Position numbers and translations under genes: made by a program. Shown here one piece after another: positions 19,466-28,206 of a DNA stretch of 58,471 nt. The stretch is from Paracoccus sp. MKU1 (GTDB taxonomy: Bacteria > Pseudomonadota > Alphaproteobacteria > Rhodobacterales > Rhodobacteraceae), in the NCBI RefSeq assembly GCF_001447385.1, contig NZ_LLWQ01000086.1:1-58471 (forward strand), in the 5' to 3' direction. Under the pieces are notes generated by a model. That model was not told the DNA's origin. It saw only the letters and a program-made list of their open reading frames with translations, and searched no databases. Positions within the stretch are counted from its first letter, which is position 1, and each line of letters begins with the position of its first letter.

Positions 19466-20854
19466 ATGGCATCCGTTCTCATCAACCTCCTGATCTTTGT
19501 CGCGCTGATCGTGGTGCTGGTCCGTCTCCAGGGCGGACAGCTCTCGCTGTCGGTGCGGGTCTTCATCGCCCTGATCCTGGGCACGCTGTTCGGGATCGGG
19601 CTGCAACTCATCTATGGCAACGGCTCGCCGGCGCTGCAAACCACGATCGACTGGATCAACGTGGCCGGCAACGGCTATGTGCAGCTGTTGCAGATGGTGG
19701 TGATGCCGCTGGTCTTCGCGGCGATCCTCAGCGCGGTGGCGCGGCTGCACGACGCCTCGGCGCTTGGCCGGATCTCGGTGCTGACGCTGGGCACGCTGCT
19801 CATCACCACGACGATCGCGGCCTTCGTCGGCGTGGTCATGTCGCTGGCCTTCGGCCTGACCGCCGAGGGTCTGGCCCAGGGCGCGGCCGAGACCGCCCGG
19901 CTGACCACGTTGGAGACCACCTATGCGCCCCGGGTCGCCGATCTGACGGTGCCGCAGCTGCTGTTGTCCTTCATCCCGAAGAACCCCTTCGCCGACCTGA
20001 CCGGAGCCAACCCGACCTCGATCATCGCGGTGGTGGTCTTTGCCGCCTTCCTCGGCGTCGCCGCCATCCGCCTGCTGCGCCGCGACCCGGAAAAGGGCCG
20101 CAACCTGCTGAACCTGATCGACATCCTGCAAGCCTGGATCAGCCAATTGGTGCGGCTGATCATGGTGCTGACCCCTTACGGCGTCATGGCGCTGATGACC
20201 AAGATGGCGGCGACCTCGAACGCGGCCGACATCCTGAACCTCGGCAAGTTCGTCGTTGCCTCCTATCTCGGCCTGGCGATCATGTTCGTGGTGCATGCCG
20301 TGCTGCTGAGCCTGACGGGGGTGAACCCTCTGACCTTCTACCGCAAGATCGTCCCGGCGCTGACCTTTGCCTTCTCCAGCCGCTCCAGCGCCGCGACCAT
20401 CCCGCTGAATGTCGAGATCCAGACCCGCCGGCTGGGCGTGCCGCAGACCATCGCCTCCTTCTCGGCCTCATTCGGGGCGACCATCGGCCAGAACGGCTGC
20501 GCCGGGCTCTATCCGGCGATGCTGGCGGTGATGGTGGCGCCGACCGTGGGCATCGACCCGCTGGATCCGGCCTGGATCATGACGCTGCTGGCCATCGTCA
20601 CGCTGTCCTCGGCGGGGGTCGCGGGCGTGGGCGGGGGCGCCACCATGGCGGCGCTGATCGTGCTGCCGGCCATGGGCCTGCCGGTGACGCTGGTGGCGCT
20701 GCTGATCTCGGTCGAGCCGCTGATCGACATGGGCCGCACGGCGCTGAACGTCTCGGGCTCGATGACCGCCGGCACCGTCACCTCGCAGATCCTTGGCCAG
20801 ACCGACAAGGCGATCCTGCAAAGCCGCGAAGAATCCGGCCTGCAAAACGCCTGA
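19466..20854 (+). CDS. Dicarboxylate/amino acid:cation symporter, L-cystine uptake (TcyP/YdjN) type
   Basis: 462 residues with the eight-helix, two-hairpin architecture of the DAACS family. The first hairpin has [23 protein letters not shown], and the second has [19 protein letters not shown]. The N-terminal layout and [17 protein letters not shown] resemble the cystine transporters TcyP/YdjN more than DctA or GltP. It would import cystine or related sulfur amino acids. An intrinsic terminator follows. No sulfur-metabolism gene is adjacent, though tpa/tauR converge from the other side. Confidence 0.85.
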   Translation: MASVLINLLIFVALIVVLVRLQGGQLSLSVRVFIALILGTLFGIGLQLIYGNGSPALQTTIDWINVAGNGYVQLLQMVVMPLVFAAILSAVARLHDASALGRISVLTLGTLLITTTIAAFVGVVMSLAFGLTAEGLAQGAAETARLTTLETTYAPRVADLTVPQLLLSFIPKNPFADLTGANPTSIIAVVVFAAFLGVAAIRLLRRDPEKGRNLLNLIDILQAWISQLVRLIMVLTPYGVMALMTKMAATSNAADILNLGKFVVASYLGLAIMFVVHAVLLSLTGVNPLTFYRKIVPALTFAFSSRSSAATIPLNVEIQTRRLGVPQTIASFSASFGATIGQNGCAGLYPAMLAVMVAPTVGIDPLDPAWIMTLLAIVTLSSAGVAGVGGGATMAALIVLPAMGLPVTLVALLISVEPLIDMGRTALNVSGSMTAGTVTSQILGQTDKAILQSREESGLQNA

Positions 20855-20861
20855 TCTCCCG

Positions 20862-20895
20862 CCCGGCGCCGTCTTTTCCGCGCGGCGCCGGGTTT
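20862..20895 (+). terminator. Intrinsic terminator of the symporter gene
   Basis: Perfect 10-bp stem CCCGGCGCCG (20862-20871) with CGGCGCCGGG (20883-20892), loop 11 nt, then TTT. The dispersed repeat copy D begins within it. Confidence 0.75.
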
Positions 20896-20914
20896 CACCG
20901 TTTCCCAAATACTC
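20892..20914 (-). repeat. Dispersed 23-base repeat, copy D
   Basis: On the minus strand: GAGTATTTGGGAAACGGTGAAAC in two parts, GAGTATTTG then GGAAACGGTGAAAC. It matches the copy inside the helicase gene (13616-13638) with two mismatches. The rest of the gap to tauR (20915-21086) shows nothing I can name. Confidence 0.7.
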
Positions 20915-21086
20915 ATGCGACGGTGCCGCAGGCCTCGCCCTATCCCCGGATGCCATCGCCGCGCCGTATCGCCCCGGATCGGTTCGGTGCCACACGAGCC
21001 TGCCCTGACCAGCCGGCTACGGCATCGCCGCCGCACCCGCCCTCACCGCAACCCAGGCCGGGACAGAGGCGCACCCAGGCCCCGCT

Positions 21087-22553
21087 TCAGCCCACCATCT
21101 CCCGCAAGACCTCGCCGATGCGGCGAATGCCCTCCGCGATCCGCTCCGCAGAGATGGACGAATAGGCAAGCCGAAAGAAGCCCTTCCCGCGCGCGGGAAC
21201 CGCAAAGAACGGTGCGCCGGGTTCGATCAGCACGTCGCGCGCCTTGAGCCGCGCCGCGAGCTCGGCGGAATCCACCCCCTCGGGCACCGCCAGCCACAGG
21301 CTGGAGCCGCCGGTCGCCTCGGGCGAGGCCAGTTGCAGCCCCTCGCGCGCGATGGCGGCCAGCATCACCTCGCGCCGCCGGGCATAGGCGCGGCGCATCC
21401 GGTTGGCCTGCGCGTCGTAATGGCCGAGCGACAGGAAATGCGCCAGCGTGCGCTGCATATGGCCGGGCGGGTGGCGCAGCACCATGCCGCGCAGCGCCCG
21501 CGCCTCGGCGATGAAACGGGGATCGGCCACGACATAGCCCAGCCGCACGCCGGGAAAGACCGATTTCGAGAAGGAGCCGATATAGATCACCGCGCCCGCC
21601 CGGTCGATGGCCTTGAGCGCGGGCGAGGGCGCGCCGGCAAAGGACATCTCGAATTCGTAATCGTCCTCGACCACCGCGAAGCCCTGGGCCTGGGCGCGGG
21701 CCAGCAGCTCCTTGCGGCGGGCCAGCGGCATGGTGGAATTGGTCGGGCATTGGTGACTCGCCGTGGTGAAGACCGCAGCGACCCCGGGCGGGACGGCGTC
21801 GGGGGGCAGGCCGCGCGCATCGACCGGCACCGGCAGGATGCGGGCGCGGCTGGCCAGCAGGATCTCGCGCTGGCCGGGATAGGAAGGGTCCTCAACGGCG
21901 CAGGAGGCGCCGGGCCGCAGCAGCACCTGCGCCACCAGCCACAGCGCATTCTGCGCCCCCATGGTCAGCAGGATCTCGTCGCGCCCGGCGCTGATGCCGC
22001 GCCGGGGCAGGATCTGGCGGGCGATGTGATCGACCAGTTCCGGGTCGTCGGCGTCGTAGAGATCGCCGGTCAGGCTGTCGAACTCGCGCCGGCCGAGCGC
22101 GCGCATGGCGCAGTCGCGCCAGGCGGCGTGATCGACCAGCGCCGGATCGGCCTGGCCGTAGACGAAGGGATAGGCGAAGCGGCGCCAGTCGCGCTCGCGA
22201 TCCCCGCGCGCCGCCCGCGCGAAGCGGCCCTCGAGCTGGCTGTCCCAGTCGAAGCGCGGCGTATCCGGGGCGGGGGGCTCGGCCTCCAGCCGCCGCTCGA
22301 TGCTGTCCGAGATGTAATGGCCCGAACGGTCGCGGCTGGCCAGGTAATCGGTCGAGACGAGCTCCGCGAAGGCCTGCGCCACCGTCACCCGCGCCACGCC
22401 CAGATGCCGGGCCAGCGCGCGGGTCGAGGGCAGTTTCTCGCCCGCGCGGAAGCGGCCGGCGGTCACCGCGGCGATGATCTGGCGCCGCAGCTGCACCTGC
22501 AAGGGCAGGCCGGCGGCATGGTCCAGGAAGAAGGCGTCGGGGGGAATCGGCAT
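21087..22553 (-). CDS. tauR: MocR-family (GntR-aminotransferase) regulator, TauR-like
   Basis: 488 residues. A GntR winged helix (residues about 15-80: LPLQVQLRRQIIAAVTAGRFRAGEKLPSTRALARHLGVARVTVAQAF) is fused to a class I aminotransferase-like domain. That domain has the PLP lysine in IGSFSKSVFPGVRLGY and the aspartate in VVEDDYEFEM. This is the MocR architecture. In Rhodobacter capsulatus, TauR of this family lies with tpa and xsc and activates taurine use; here tpa is immediately upstream, 62 bp away on the same strand, but no xsc or tau transport gene is in view. The name is therefore based on family plus neighbour. Confidence 0.8.
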   Translation of the reverse strand: MPIPPDAFFLDHAAGLPLQVQLRRQIIAAVTAGRFRAGEKLPSTRALARHLGVARVTVAQAFAELVSTDYLASRDRSGHYISDSIERRLEAEPPAPDTPRFDWDSQLEGRFARAARGDRERDWRRFAYPFVYGQADPALVDHAAWRDCAMRALGRREFDSLTGDLYDADDPELVDHIARQILPRRGISAGRDEILLTMGAQNALWLVAQVLLRPGASCAVEDPSYPGQREILLASRARILPVPVDARGLPPDAVPPGVAAVFTTASHQCPTNSTMPLARRKELLARAQAQGFAVVEDDYEFEMSFAGAPSPALKAIDRAGAVIYIGSFSKSVFPGVRLGYVVADPRFIAEARALRGMVLRHPPGHMQRTLAHFLSLGHYDAQANRMRRAYARRREVMLAAIAREGLQLASPEATGGSSLWLAVPEGVDSAELAARLKARDVLIEPGAPFFAVPARGKGFFRLAYSSISAERIAEGIRRIGEVLREMVG

Positions 22554-22558
22554 GGGGT

Positions 22559-22610
22559 GATCCGGGGCGGCATTCGGGGTTCATCAGTTCCCCGAATGCC
22601 GCCGCGGATC
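22559..22610. repeat. 52-base near-perfect palindrome between tpa and tauR
   Basis: Arms 22559-22579 and 22590-22610 pair at 20 of 21 positions around a 10-base loop; the core is GGCATTCGGGG with CCCCGAATGCC. It fills nearly the whole tpa-tauR gap, ending 5 bp from each gene. No T-run follows on either strand. Confidence 0.85.
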
Positions 22611-22615
22611 AAGGG

Positions 22616-23995
22616 TCAGGCAAAGACCTTGGTCAGCGCGTTGTCGATGGCATCGGTGATGCGGTCGATGTCGTCGGCGGTGGCGATCAGCGCCGGCGAC
22701 AGGCAGAGCGTGTTGTTGAAGCCCGGCAAGGACCGGTTGGTGGCGCCGATGATGACGCCCTGCGCCAGGCAATCCGCCACCACGGCCTGCACCTTCTTCT
22801 CGTCCATCGGCTCCTTGCTGGCGCGGTCGGCGACCAGCTCGGCGCCGCAGAACAGGCCCTTGCCGCGCACGTCGCCGATGACCTTGTGCTTCTCCATCAG
22901 CGCGTTGAGGTTCGCCAGCGTGCGCTCGCCCATGGCGACGGTGTTGTCGAGCAGCCCCTCGTCCTCGATGATGCGCATGTTCTCGATCGCCGCCACCGGC
23001 CCCGAGGTGCAGCCGCCGAAGGTCGAGATGTCGCGGAAGAAGCTCATGCCGTTCTCGGGCGCGTCCTTGAACATCTCGAAGACGCGCTCGGTGGTGACGG
23101 TGCAGGAGATCGCCGCATAGCCCGAGGCGACGCCCTTGGCCATGGTCACGAAATCCGGCTCGATCCCGTATTGCTGATAGCCGAACCAGGTGCCGGTGCG
23201 GCCGAGCCCGCAGACCACCTCGTCGATATGCAGCAGGATGTCGTATTTGCGGCAGATCTCCTGCACGCGCTGCCAATAGCCTTCGGGGGGCGTGATGACG
23301 CCGCCGCCGGCGGTCACCGGCTCCAGCACGATGGCGCCGACGGTGTCGGGTCCCTCGCGCAGGATCACCTCCTCGATGGCGTCTGCGGCACGCTCGCCAT
23401 AGTTTTCCACGTCCCATTGCTTGCGGTATTCAAGGCAATGCGGCACGCGCACGAAGCCGTCGGGGAAGGGGCCGTAGGCGATGGCGCGCTGGTCCTGGCC
23501 CGAGGTCGCGAGCGTGCCGATGGTGGTGCCGTGATAGTCGCGGTCGCGGTAGAGGATCTTCCATTTCTTGCCGCCATGGTGGCGCGCCGCGATCTGGCGC
23601 ACCATCTTGTAGACCTTCTCGTTCGCCTCGGAGCCCGAGTTCGAGTAATAGACCCGGGTCATGCCCGGCATCTTCTCGATCAGCTTCTGCGCGAAGATCG
23701 CGCCCGGCACGGTGCCGGCGGCGCCGGCGTAATAGTTCAGCTTGACCAACTGGTCACGGATCGCATCGGCGATGCTTTCGCGGCCATAGCCCACGTTGAC
23801 GGTCCAGACGCCGCCCGAGACCGCATCGAGGAATTCGCGCCCGGTGGCATCCCAGAGCCGCATCCCCTTGCCCTCGACGAAGACGCGCGGGTCGATGGTC
23901 TCATACTGCTTGTGCTGGCTCAGGTGGTGCCAGACATGGGCGCGGTCGGCGGCGACCACATGCGACATGTCGTTGGGGTTCAGATCGAGCGTCAT
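22616..23995 (-). CDS. tpa: Taurine--pyruvate aminotransferase
   Basis: 459 residues, a class III (ornithine-type) PLP aminotransferase. It moves the amino group of taurine to pyruvate, giving sulfoacetaldehyde and alanine. The N-terminus MTLDLNPNDMSHVVAADRAHVWHHLSQHKQYETIDPR agrees with what I recall of Rhodobacteraceae Tpa. PLP-site features are HIDEVVCGLGRTGTWFG (aspartate near residue 258) and MAKGVASGYAAISC (lysine near 286). A close omega-aminotransferase is the alternative. The gene is followed by tauR and faces the amide-compound ABC operon; the downstream taurine genes xsc and pta are absent. Confidence 0.85.
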   Translation of the reverse strand: MTLDLNPNDMSHVVAADRAHVWHHLSQHKQYETIDPRVFVEGKGMRLWDATGREFLDAVSGGVWTVNVGYGRESIADAIRDQLVKLNYYAGAAGTVPGAIFAQKLIEKMPGMTRVYYSNSGSEANEKVYKMVRQIAARHHGGKKWKILYRDRDYHGTTIGTLATSGQDQRAIAYGPFPDGFVRVPHCLEYRKQWDVENYGERAADAIEEVILREGPDTVGAIVLEPVTAGGGVITPPEGYWQRVQEICRKYDILLHIDEVVCGLGRTGTWFGYQQYGIEPDFVTMAKGVASGYAAISCTVTTERVFEMFKDAPENGMSFFRDISTFGGCTSGPVAAIENMRIIEDEGLLDNTVAMGERTLANLNALMEKHKVIGDVRGKGLFCGAELVADRASKEPMDEKKVQAVVADCLAQGVIIGATNRSLPGFNNTLCLSPALIATADDIDRITDAIDNALTKVFA

Positions 23996-24055
23996 GGCCG
24001 GACTCCTGCGGGTGAAGGGCGTTTCCCCTTGACTGCGCCCGAACGCGGCAAAGGG

Positions 24056-24088
24056 ATAGAGCCAGATTATGCCAATAGATGGGGCCAG
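24056..24088 (-). promoter_or_regulatory. Direct repeats upstream of tpa, candidate TauR operator
   Basis: On the minus strand CTGGCCCCAT (24079-24088) and CTGGCTCTAT (24056-24065) are spaced 23 bp apart, about two helical turns. TauR-type MocR proteins bind direct repeats; the repeat I recall from R. capsulatus also begins CTGG. Function is inferred. Confidence 0.4.
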
Positions 24089-24241
24089 TTCTGGTCAGGC
24101 GGGGCCGAATCGGGGTGCTTGGCGTGTTGCTGCGCGCGTTTTTCCAACGCTGGTTCTGCGAGTGCGAAAAATCATGCCGCGCTGCAAAAACTGTCATCAT
24201 GTTATTTTAAATAGAAAAATATTCATAAGACGTAGCGAAAC

Positions 24242-24277
24242 GGATTATAGACAGATAATCCTATCTATACGTATAGT
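24242..24277 (+). promoter_or_regulatory. Promoter with two palindromic operators before the amide-compound operon
   Basis: A possible -35 TAGACA (24248-24253) and -10 TATAGT (24272-24277), 18 bp apart, are covered by two dyads. One is GGATTAT-N6-ATAATCC (24242-24261) and the other is the perfect 12-mer CTATACGTATAG (24265-24276). The surrounding 24190-24290 is very AT-rich for this genome. The operon's own GntR regulator is the obvious candidate ligand. Confidence 0.5.
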
Positions 24278-24330
24278 TTTGAAAGTTGCCTCCCCAAGAA
24301 CCAATGCAACGCCAACAACAGGGTTTCCCC

Positions 24331-25542
24331 ATGATCAATCGTCGTCGTTTTCTGACCACATCCACGCTGGCCGCCGCCTCGCTGGCCGCGCCGGGGCTTG
24401 TCACCCGTGCCCTTGCCCAGGGCGAGGCGCTGAAGATCGGCGTGCCGGTGCCGATCTCGGGCGCCTTCGCCGCCAACGGCAAATTCGCCACCATCGGCGC
24501 GGTGATGGCCGCCGAAGAGGTCGCGGCCGCGCATGGCGTACAGGTCTCGACCCTCGACCTCGATACCGAGGGCAAGCCCGCGACCGCGGTGCGCAAGGTA
24601 CAGGACGCGCTGGCGCAGGACGGGGTGAAGCTGTTCGCGGGCGGCATCCTGTCGTCGGAATCGCTGGCCATGGGCAAGGAGGTCGAGCGCGGCGGCGGCG
24701 CCTTCATGACCACCGCCGGCGCGGACGAGATCACCGGCGTCGATTGCAACAAGGCCACCTTCCGCTGGTCGGTGCCGACCCATGGCGCCATCAACGAGAC
24801 GGTTCGCCCGATCATCGACGCGCTGCCCGACGCGAAGAAATGGTATACGATCACCCCGCAATATGTCTTTGGCGACGGCCTGCTGAACGCCGCCAAGGCC
24901 GTGTTCGAGGAAAAGGGCATCGAGCATGTCGGCAACAGCTACCACTCGCTGACCGACAAGGAATTTTCCGGCTACCTGACCAATGCCATCGCCGCGCAGC
25001 CCGACGTGCTGCTGCTCCTGAACTTCGGCGCGCAAAGCTCGGACACGCTGCGGCAGGCGGTCAGCTTCGGGCTGAAGCAGCGCATGACCATCGTCGTCGC
25101 CTGGGCCTCGGGGCTGGAGCAGTTCGAGGCACTGGGGCCGGATATCTGCGAGGGCGTCTATTTCGGCGCGCAATACTGGCACGGCGCCGATTCGGCGCTG
25201 AACCGCGAGCTGGTCGCCAAGGTGCAGGAAAAGCACGGCTTCAACCCGAATTACTCCTTTGCCGGTTCCTATATCTGCGCGAAACTGCTGCTGGAGGCGG
25301 CGGTCCAGGCCGGCTCGCCGGATGGTGCAGGCGTCGCCGCGGCGCTGAACGGGCTGAAATACCAGGGCCTGACCGGCGAGGAGGAGATCCGCGCCGCCGA
25401 CCACCAGGTCATCAAGGACTATTACCTGCTCAAGGGCAAGGCCAAGGCCGACATGGCTGACAAGGACGATTACGCCGAGATCATCAGCGCCGGCAAATCC
25501 TTCCTTTCGCCCGAGGATGCCGGCTGCACCATGCCCGCCTGA
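24331..25542 (+). CDS. Periplasmic substrate-binding protein of a branched-chain-type ABC transporter
   Basis: 403 residues, a Peripla_BP_6 (Leu/Ile/Val-binding-like) protein. The start MINRRRFLTTSTLAAASLAAPGLVTRALAQ is a Tat signal peptide with the RRRFL motif and cleavage after AQ near residue 31. The mature protein begins ALKIGVPVPISGAFAANG. I set the start at ATG 24331, next to the Tat motif; in-frame ATGs at 24304 and 24286 are possible. The ligand cannot be read, but downstream enzymes suggest an amide or carbamoyl compound. A hairpin after the gene probably gives more of this protein than of the membrane parts. Confidence 0.9.
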   Translation: MINRRRFLTTSTLAAASLAAPGLVTRALAQGEALKIGVPVPISGAFAANGKFATIGAVMAAEEVAAAHGVQVSTLDLDTEGKPATAVRKVQDALAQDGVKLFAGGILSSESLAMGKEVERGGGAFMTTAGADEITGVDCNKATFRWSVPTHGAINETVRPIIDALPDAKKWYTITPQYVFGDGLLNAAKAVFEEKGIEHVGNSYHSLTDKEFSGYLTNAIAAQPDVLLLLNFGAQSSDTLRQAVSFGLKQRMTIVVAWASGLEQFEALGPDICEGVYFGAQYWHGADSALNRELVAKVQEKHGFNPNYSFAGSYICAKLLLEAAVQAGSPDGAGVAAALNGLKYQGLTGEEEIRAADHQVIKDYYLLKGKAKADMADKDDYAEIISAGKSFLSPEDAGCTMPA

Positions 25543-25552
25543 TCCCCCGCCT

Positions 25553-25586
25553 CCCCGCGCGGCCGCCGGTCGCGCGGGGCCTTTTC
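25553..25586 (+). terminator. Leaky terminator/mRNA-stabilising hairpin after the binding-protein gene
   Basis: Perfect 9-bp stem CCCCGCGCG (25553-25561) with CGCGCGGGG (25571-25579), then CCTTTTC. It lies between the binding-protein and permease genes, a common place for partial termination. Confidence 0.65.
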
Positions 25587-25608
25587 GCCCGGTTTCAGGG
25601 AGAAGCCC

Positions 25609-26463
25609 GTGATCTACCTTTTTCAGGTTCTGAACGGCATCGGTCTGGGGATGCTGTATTTCCTGCTCGCCGTCGGCCTCAGCGTCATCTTCGGCCTCTT
25701 GCAGTTCGTGAACTTCGCCCATGGCGCCTTCTACCTGCTGGGCGCCTATCTGACCTATGACCTGACCATGCGCGGCTTCAGCTTCTGGGCCGCCATGCCG
25801 CTGGCCACGCTGATTGTCGCCGGCCTTGCCGCGCTGATCGAGGCAGTGCTGCTGCATCGCATCTACAAGCTGCCGCATACCTTCCACATCCTGGTGACGG
25901 TCGGCCTGGCGCTGGTCGTGCAGGAACTGGTCATCATCGCCTGGGGGCCGCTGGGCGGCTCGGTGCCGGCGCCCGAGGGGTTGCAGGGCGTCGTCATCCT
26001 GGGCGATTTCATCTATCCGCAATATCGCCTCTTCACCATCGGCTTCACCGCCGTCCTGGCCGGGCTGCTGTGGTGGCTCTTGGAGGGCACGCGGCTGGGC
26101 GCCATCGTGCGCGGCGGCTCCGAGTCGCCCGCGAACATGGCGCTGCTGGGCTACAACACGCTGCGCATCAACACCGCCGTCTTCGGCTTCGGCGCCGGGC
26201 TTGCCGGGCTGGCGGGCGCGCTGGCCGCGCCGATCCGCGGCGTCGAGCCCTTCATGGGGATCGAGGCGCTGTCGGTGGCCTTCGTCGTCGTCGTGATCGG
26301 CGGCATGGGCAGCTATACCGGCGCGCTGGTCGCGGGCCTGCTGGTGGGCGTGGTGCAAAGCGTCATGACCACGCTCTGGCCGGAAGGCGCGCGGCTGATG
26401 ATCTATGTCGGCATGGCGCTGGTCATCGCGCTGATGCCCCGCGGCCTGTTGGGGAGGGCATGA
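25609..26463 (+). CDS. Branched-chain-type ABC permease, LivH family
   Basis: 284 residues with about eight membrane helices. The N-terminal LSVIFGLLQFVNFAHGAFYLLGAYL is the LivH signature (…VNFAHG…GAY). The start is GTG 25609, preceded by AGGGAG; it opens the membrane part of the transporter. It overlaps the next permease gene by ATGA (26460-26463). With LivM, LivG and LivF it forms an inner-membrane importer. Confidence 0.92.
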   Translation: MIYLFQVLNGIGLGMLYFLLAVGLSVIFGLLQFVNFAHGAFYLLGAYLTYDLTMRGFSFWAAMPLATLIVAGLAALIEAVLLHRIYKLPHTFHILVTVGLALVVQELVIIAWGPLGGSVPAPEGLQGVVILGDFIYPQYRLFTIGFTAVLAGLLWWLLEGTRLGAIVRGGSESPANMALLGYNTLRINTAVFGFGAGLAGLAGALAAPIRGVEPFMGIEALSVAFVVVVIGGMGSYTGALVAGLLVGVVQSVMTTLWPEGARLMIYVGMALVIALMPRGLLGRA

Positions 26464-27437
26464 GCATGAACCCGCTCGACAAACCCTATGCGCAGCTGGC
26501 GCTGGCGCTGCTGACCGTGCTGGTCCTGCCGCTGTTCCTGAAATCCGGCATCCTCGCGACCGAGATCCTGATCTTCGCCATGGTCGTCGCCGCCTGCAAC
26601 CTGCTGCTGGGCTATACGGGCCTGCTGTCCTTCGGCCAGGGCATCTTCTTCGGCATCGGCACCTATGTCGCGGGTATCTGCCTGACGCGCTGGCAGGTCC
26701 CGGTGCCCCTGGTGCTGGCCGGCGCGGCGGTGCTGGGCGCGGCCACGGCCACGCTGGTCGGTTGGCTGTCGATCCGCCGGCAGGGGGTCTATTTCGTCAT
26801 GCTGACGCTGGCCTTCTCGCAGCTGTTCTATTTCGTCGCCTATACGTTCAGCGGCGTGACCGGCGGCGACAACGGGCTGCTGGGCGTGCCGCGCCCCTCG
26901 GTCGGCGGCACGGCGCTGAACGCGCCCTGGTCCTATTACACTTTCGTCGCCATCTGCTTCGTGGCGGTCTTCGCGGTGCTGGTCATGGTCACGCAATCGA
27001 CCTTCGGCCGCACCCTGCTGGCGATCCGCGAGAACGAGGGGCGGGCGGCCGCCATCGGCTTTCCGACCCGGCTGTTCAAGATCGAGGCCTTCGCCATCTC
27101 GGGCGCGGTCACGGCCTTCGGCGGCGCGCTGCACGCGATGCTGATCGGCGTCGCGCCCCTGTCCAACATCGAATACCACACCAGCGAGCTGATCCTGATC
27201 ATGACCATCATCGGCGGCAGCTCCAGCCTGTTCGGCTCGGTTCTGGGGGCGGGGTTCTACCTGCTCTTGGCCGATGCGCTGTCCACCGTCTGGCCGCGCT
27301 GGCTGCTGCTCTTGGGCCTGGTGCTGGTCACCGTGGCGCTGTTCCTGCAACGCGGGCTCTGGGGTCTGGTCGAGCGCGGCTATGACCTGGTCTTCCGCCG
27401 CGAGCGCGCGCCCGAAACCCCGGCCGAGGAGCATTGA
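26460..27437 (+). CDS. Branched-chain-type ABC permease, LivM family
   Basis: 325 residues, about nine or ten membrane helices. LLLGYTGLLSFGQGIFFGIGTYVAG is the LivM signature. TLLAIRENEGRAAAIGFPTRLFKIEAFAISG is the conserved cytoplasmic loop that contacts the ATPases. The start ATG overlaps the livH stop by four bases; a second in-frame ATG lies six bases on. Confidence 0.92.
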   Translation: MSMNPLDKPYAQLALALLTVLVLPLFLKSGILATEILIFAMVVAACNLLLGYTGLLSFGQGIFFGIGTYVAGICLTRWQVPVPLVLAGAAVLGAATATLVGWLSIRRQGVYFVMLTLAFSQLFYFVAYTFSGVTGGDNGLLGVPRPSVGGTALNAPWSYYTFVAICFVAVFAVLVMVTQSTFGRTLLAIRENEGRAAAIGFPTRLFKIEAFAISGAVTAFGGALHAMLIGVAPLSNIEYHTSELILIMTIIGGSSSLFGSVLGAGFYLLLADALSTVWPRWLLLLGLVLVTVALFLQRGLWGLVERGYDLVFRRERAPETPAEEH

Positions 27438-27438
27438 G

Positions 27439-28206
27439 ATGACCGACATCGCATTGCAGACCCGCGGCCTGGGCGTCAAATACGGCACCTTCCACGCGCT
27501 GGCCGAAGTGGACTTGCAGATCCGCCGCAACTCGGTCCATTCGATCATCGGGCCGAACGGCGCCGGCAAGACCACGCTGTTTCACGCGCTGACCGGGCGG
27601 GTGCGGGCATCCTCGGGCCGGATCGAGCTGGACGGGCGCGACATCACCGACACTTCGGACGACGACCGGGTGCGGCTGGGCATCGCGCGCTCGTTCCAGG
27701 TGACCAGCCTGTTCCCGAACCTGGCCCTGCGCGAGAACCTGCGCCTCGCCGCGCAGGGCCGCACGCCCTGGCAGGCGCTGGCCCCCTGGCGGCGGGCGGA
27801 ATCGAATGCCGAGGCGCTGGCCATCGCCGATGAGGTGATCGAGCGGCTGGCGCTTGCCCCCGTGTCGAACCGGCTGGCGGGCGAGCTGTCGCATGGCCAG
27901 CAGCGCCGGCTGGAGGTCGGCATGGCCATGGCGGCGCGGCCGCGCGTCATCCTGCTGGACGAGCCGACATCCGGCATGGGCATCGACGACATCGAGGCGA
28001 TGAAGCAGCTGATCCGCGACCTGGGCCGCGACCATACCGTGCTGTTCATCGAGCATAACATGGGCATCGTCATGAACATCTCGGACGTGGTCACGGTGAT
28101 GCGGCTGGGCCGCAAGCTGGTCGAGGGCACGCCCGCCCAGGTCCGCGACGACCCCGAGGTGCAGCGCGCCTATCTGGGCAACATGATCACGGGGGACATC
28201 GCATGA
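27439..28206 (+). CDS. ABC transporter ATPase, LivG family
   Basis: 255 residues. Walker A is GPNGAGKTT (about residues 39-47), the signature motif is LSHGQQRRLE, Walker B is VILLDEPTSGM, and the H-loop histidine is in LFIEHNMGIV. The signature LSHGQ replaces the common LSGGQ, which is usual in LivG. It begins one base after the livM stop and overlaps livF by ATGA. Confidence 0.93.
   Translation: MTDIALQTRGLGVKYGTFHALAEVDLQIRRNSVHSIIGPNGAGKTTLFHALTGRVRASSGRIELDGRDITDTSDDDRVRLGIARSFQVTSLFPNLALRENLRLAAQGRTPWQALAPWRRAESNAEALAIADEVIERLALAPVSNRLAGELSHGQQRRLEVGMAMAARPRVILLDEPTSGMGIDDIEAMKQLIRDLGRDHTVLFIEHNMGIVMNISDVVTVMRLGRKLVEGTPAQVRDDPEVQRAYLGNMITGDIA

Noticed and set aside
24265..26358. 697-codon minus-strand frame opposite the ABC genes
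   Set aside because: Shadow of the binding-protein and LivH genes, with the usual antisense composition.
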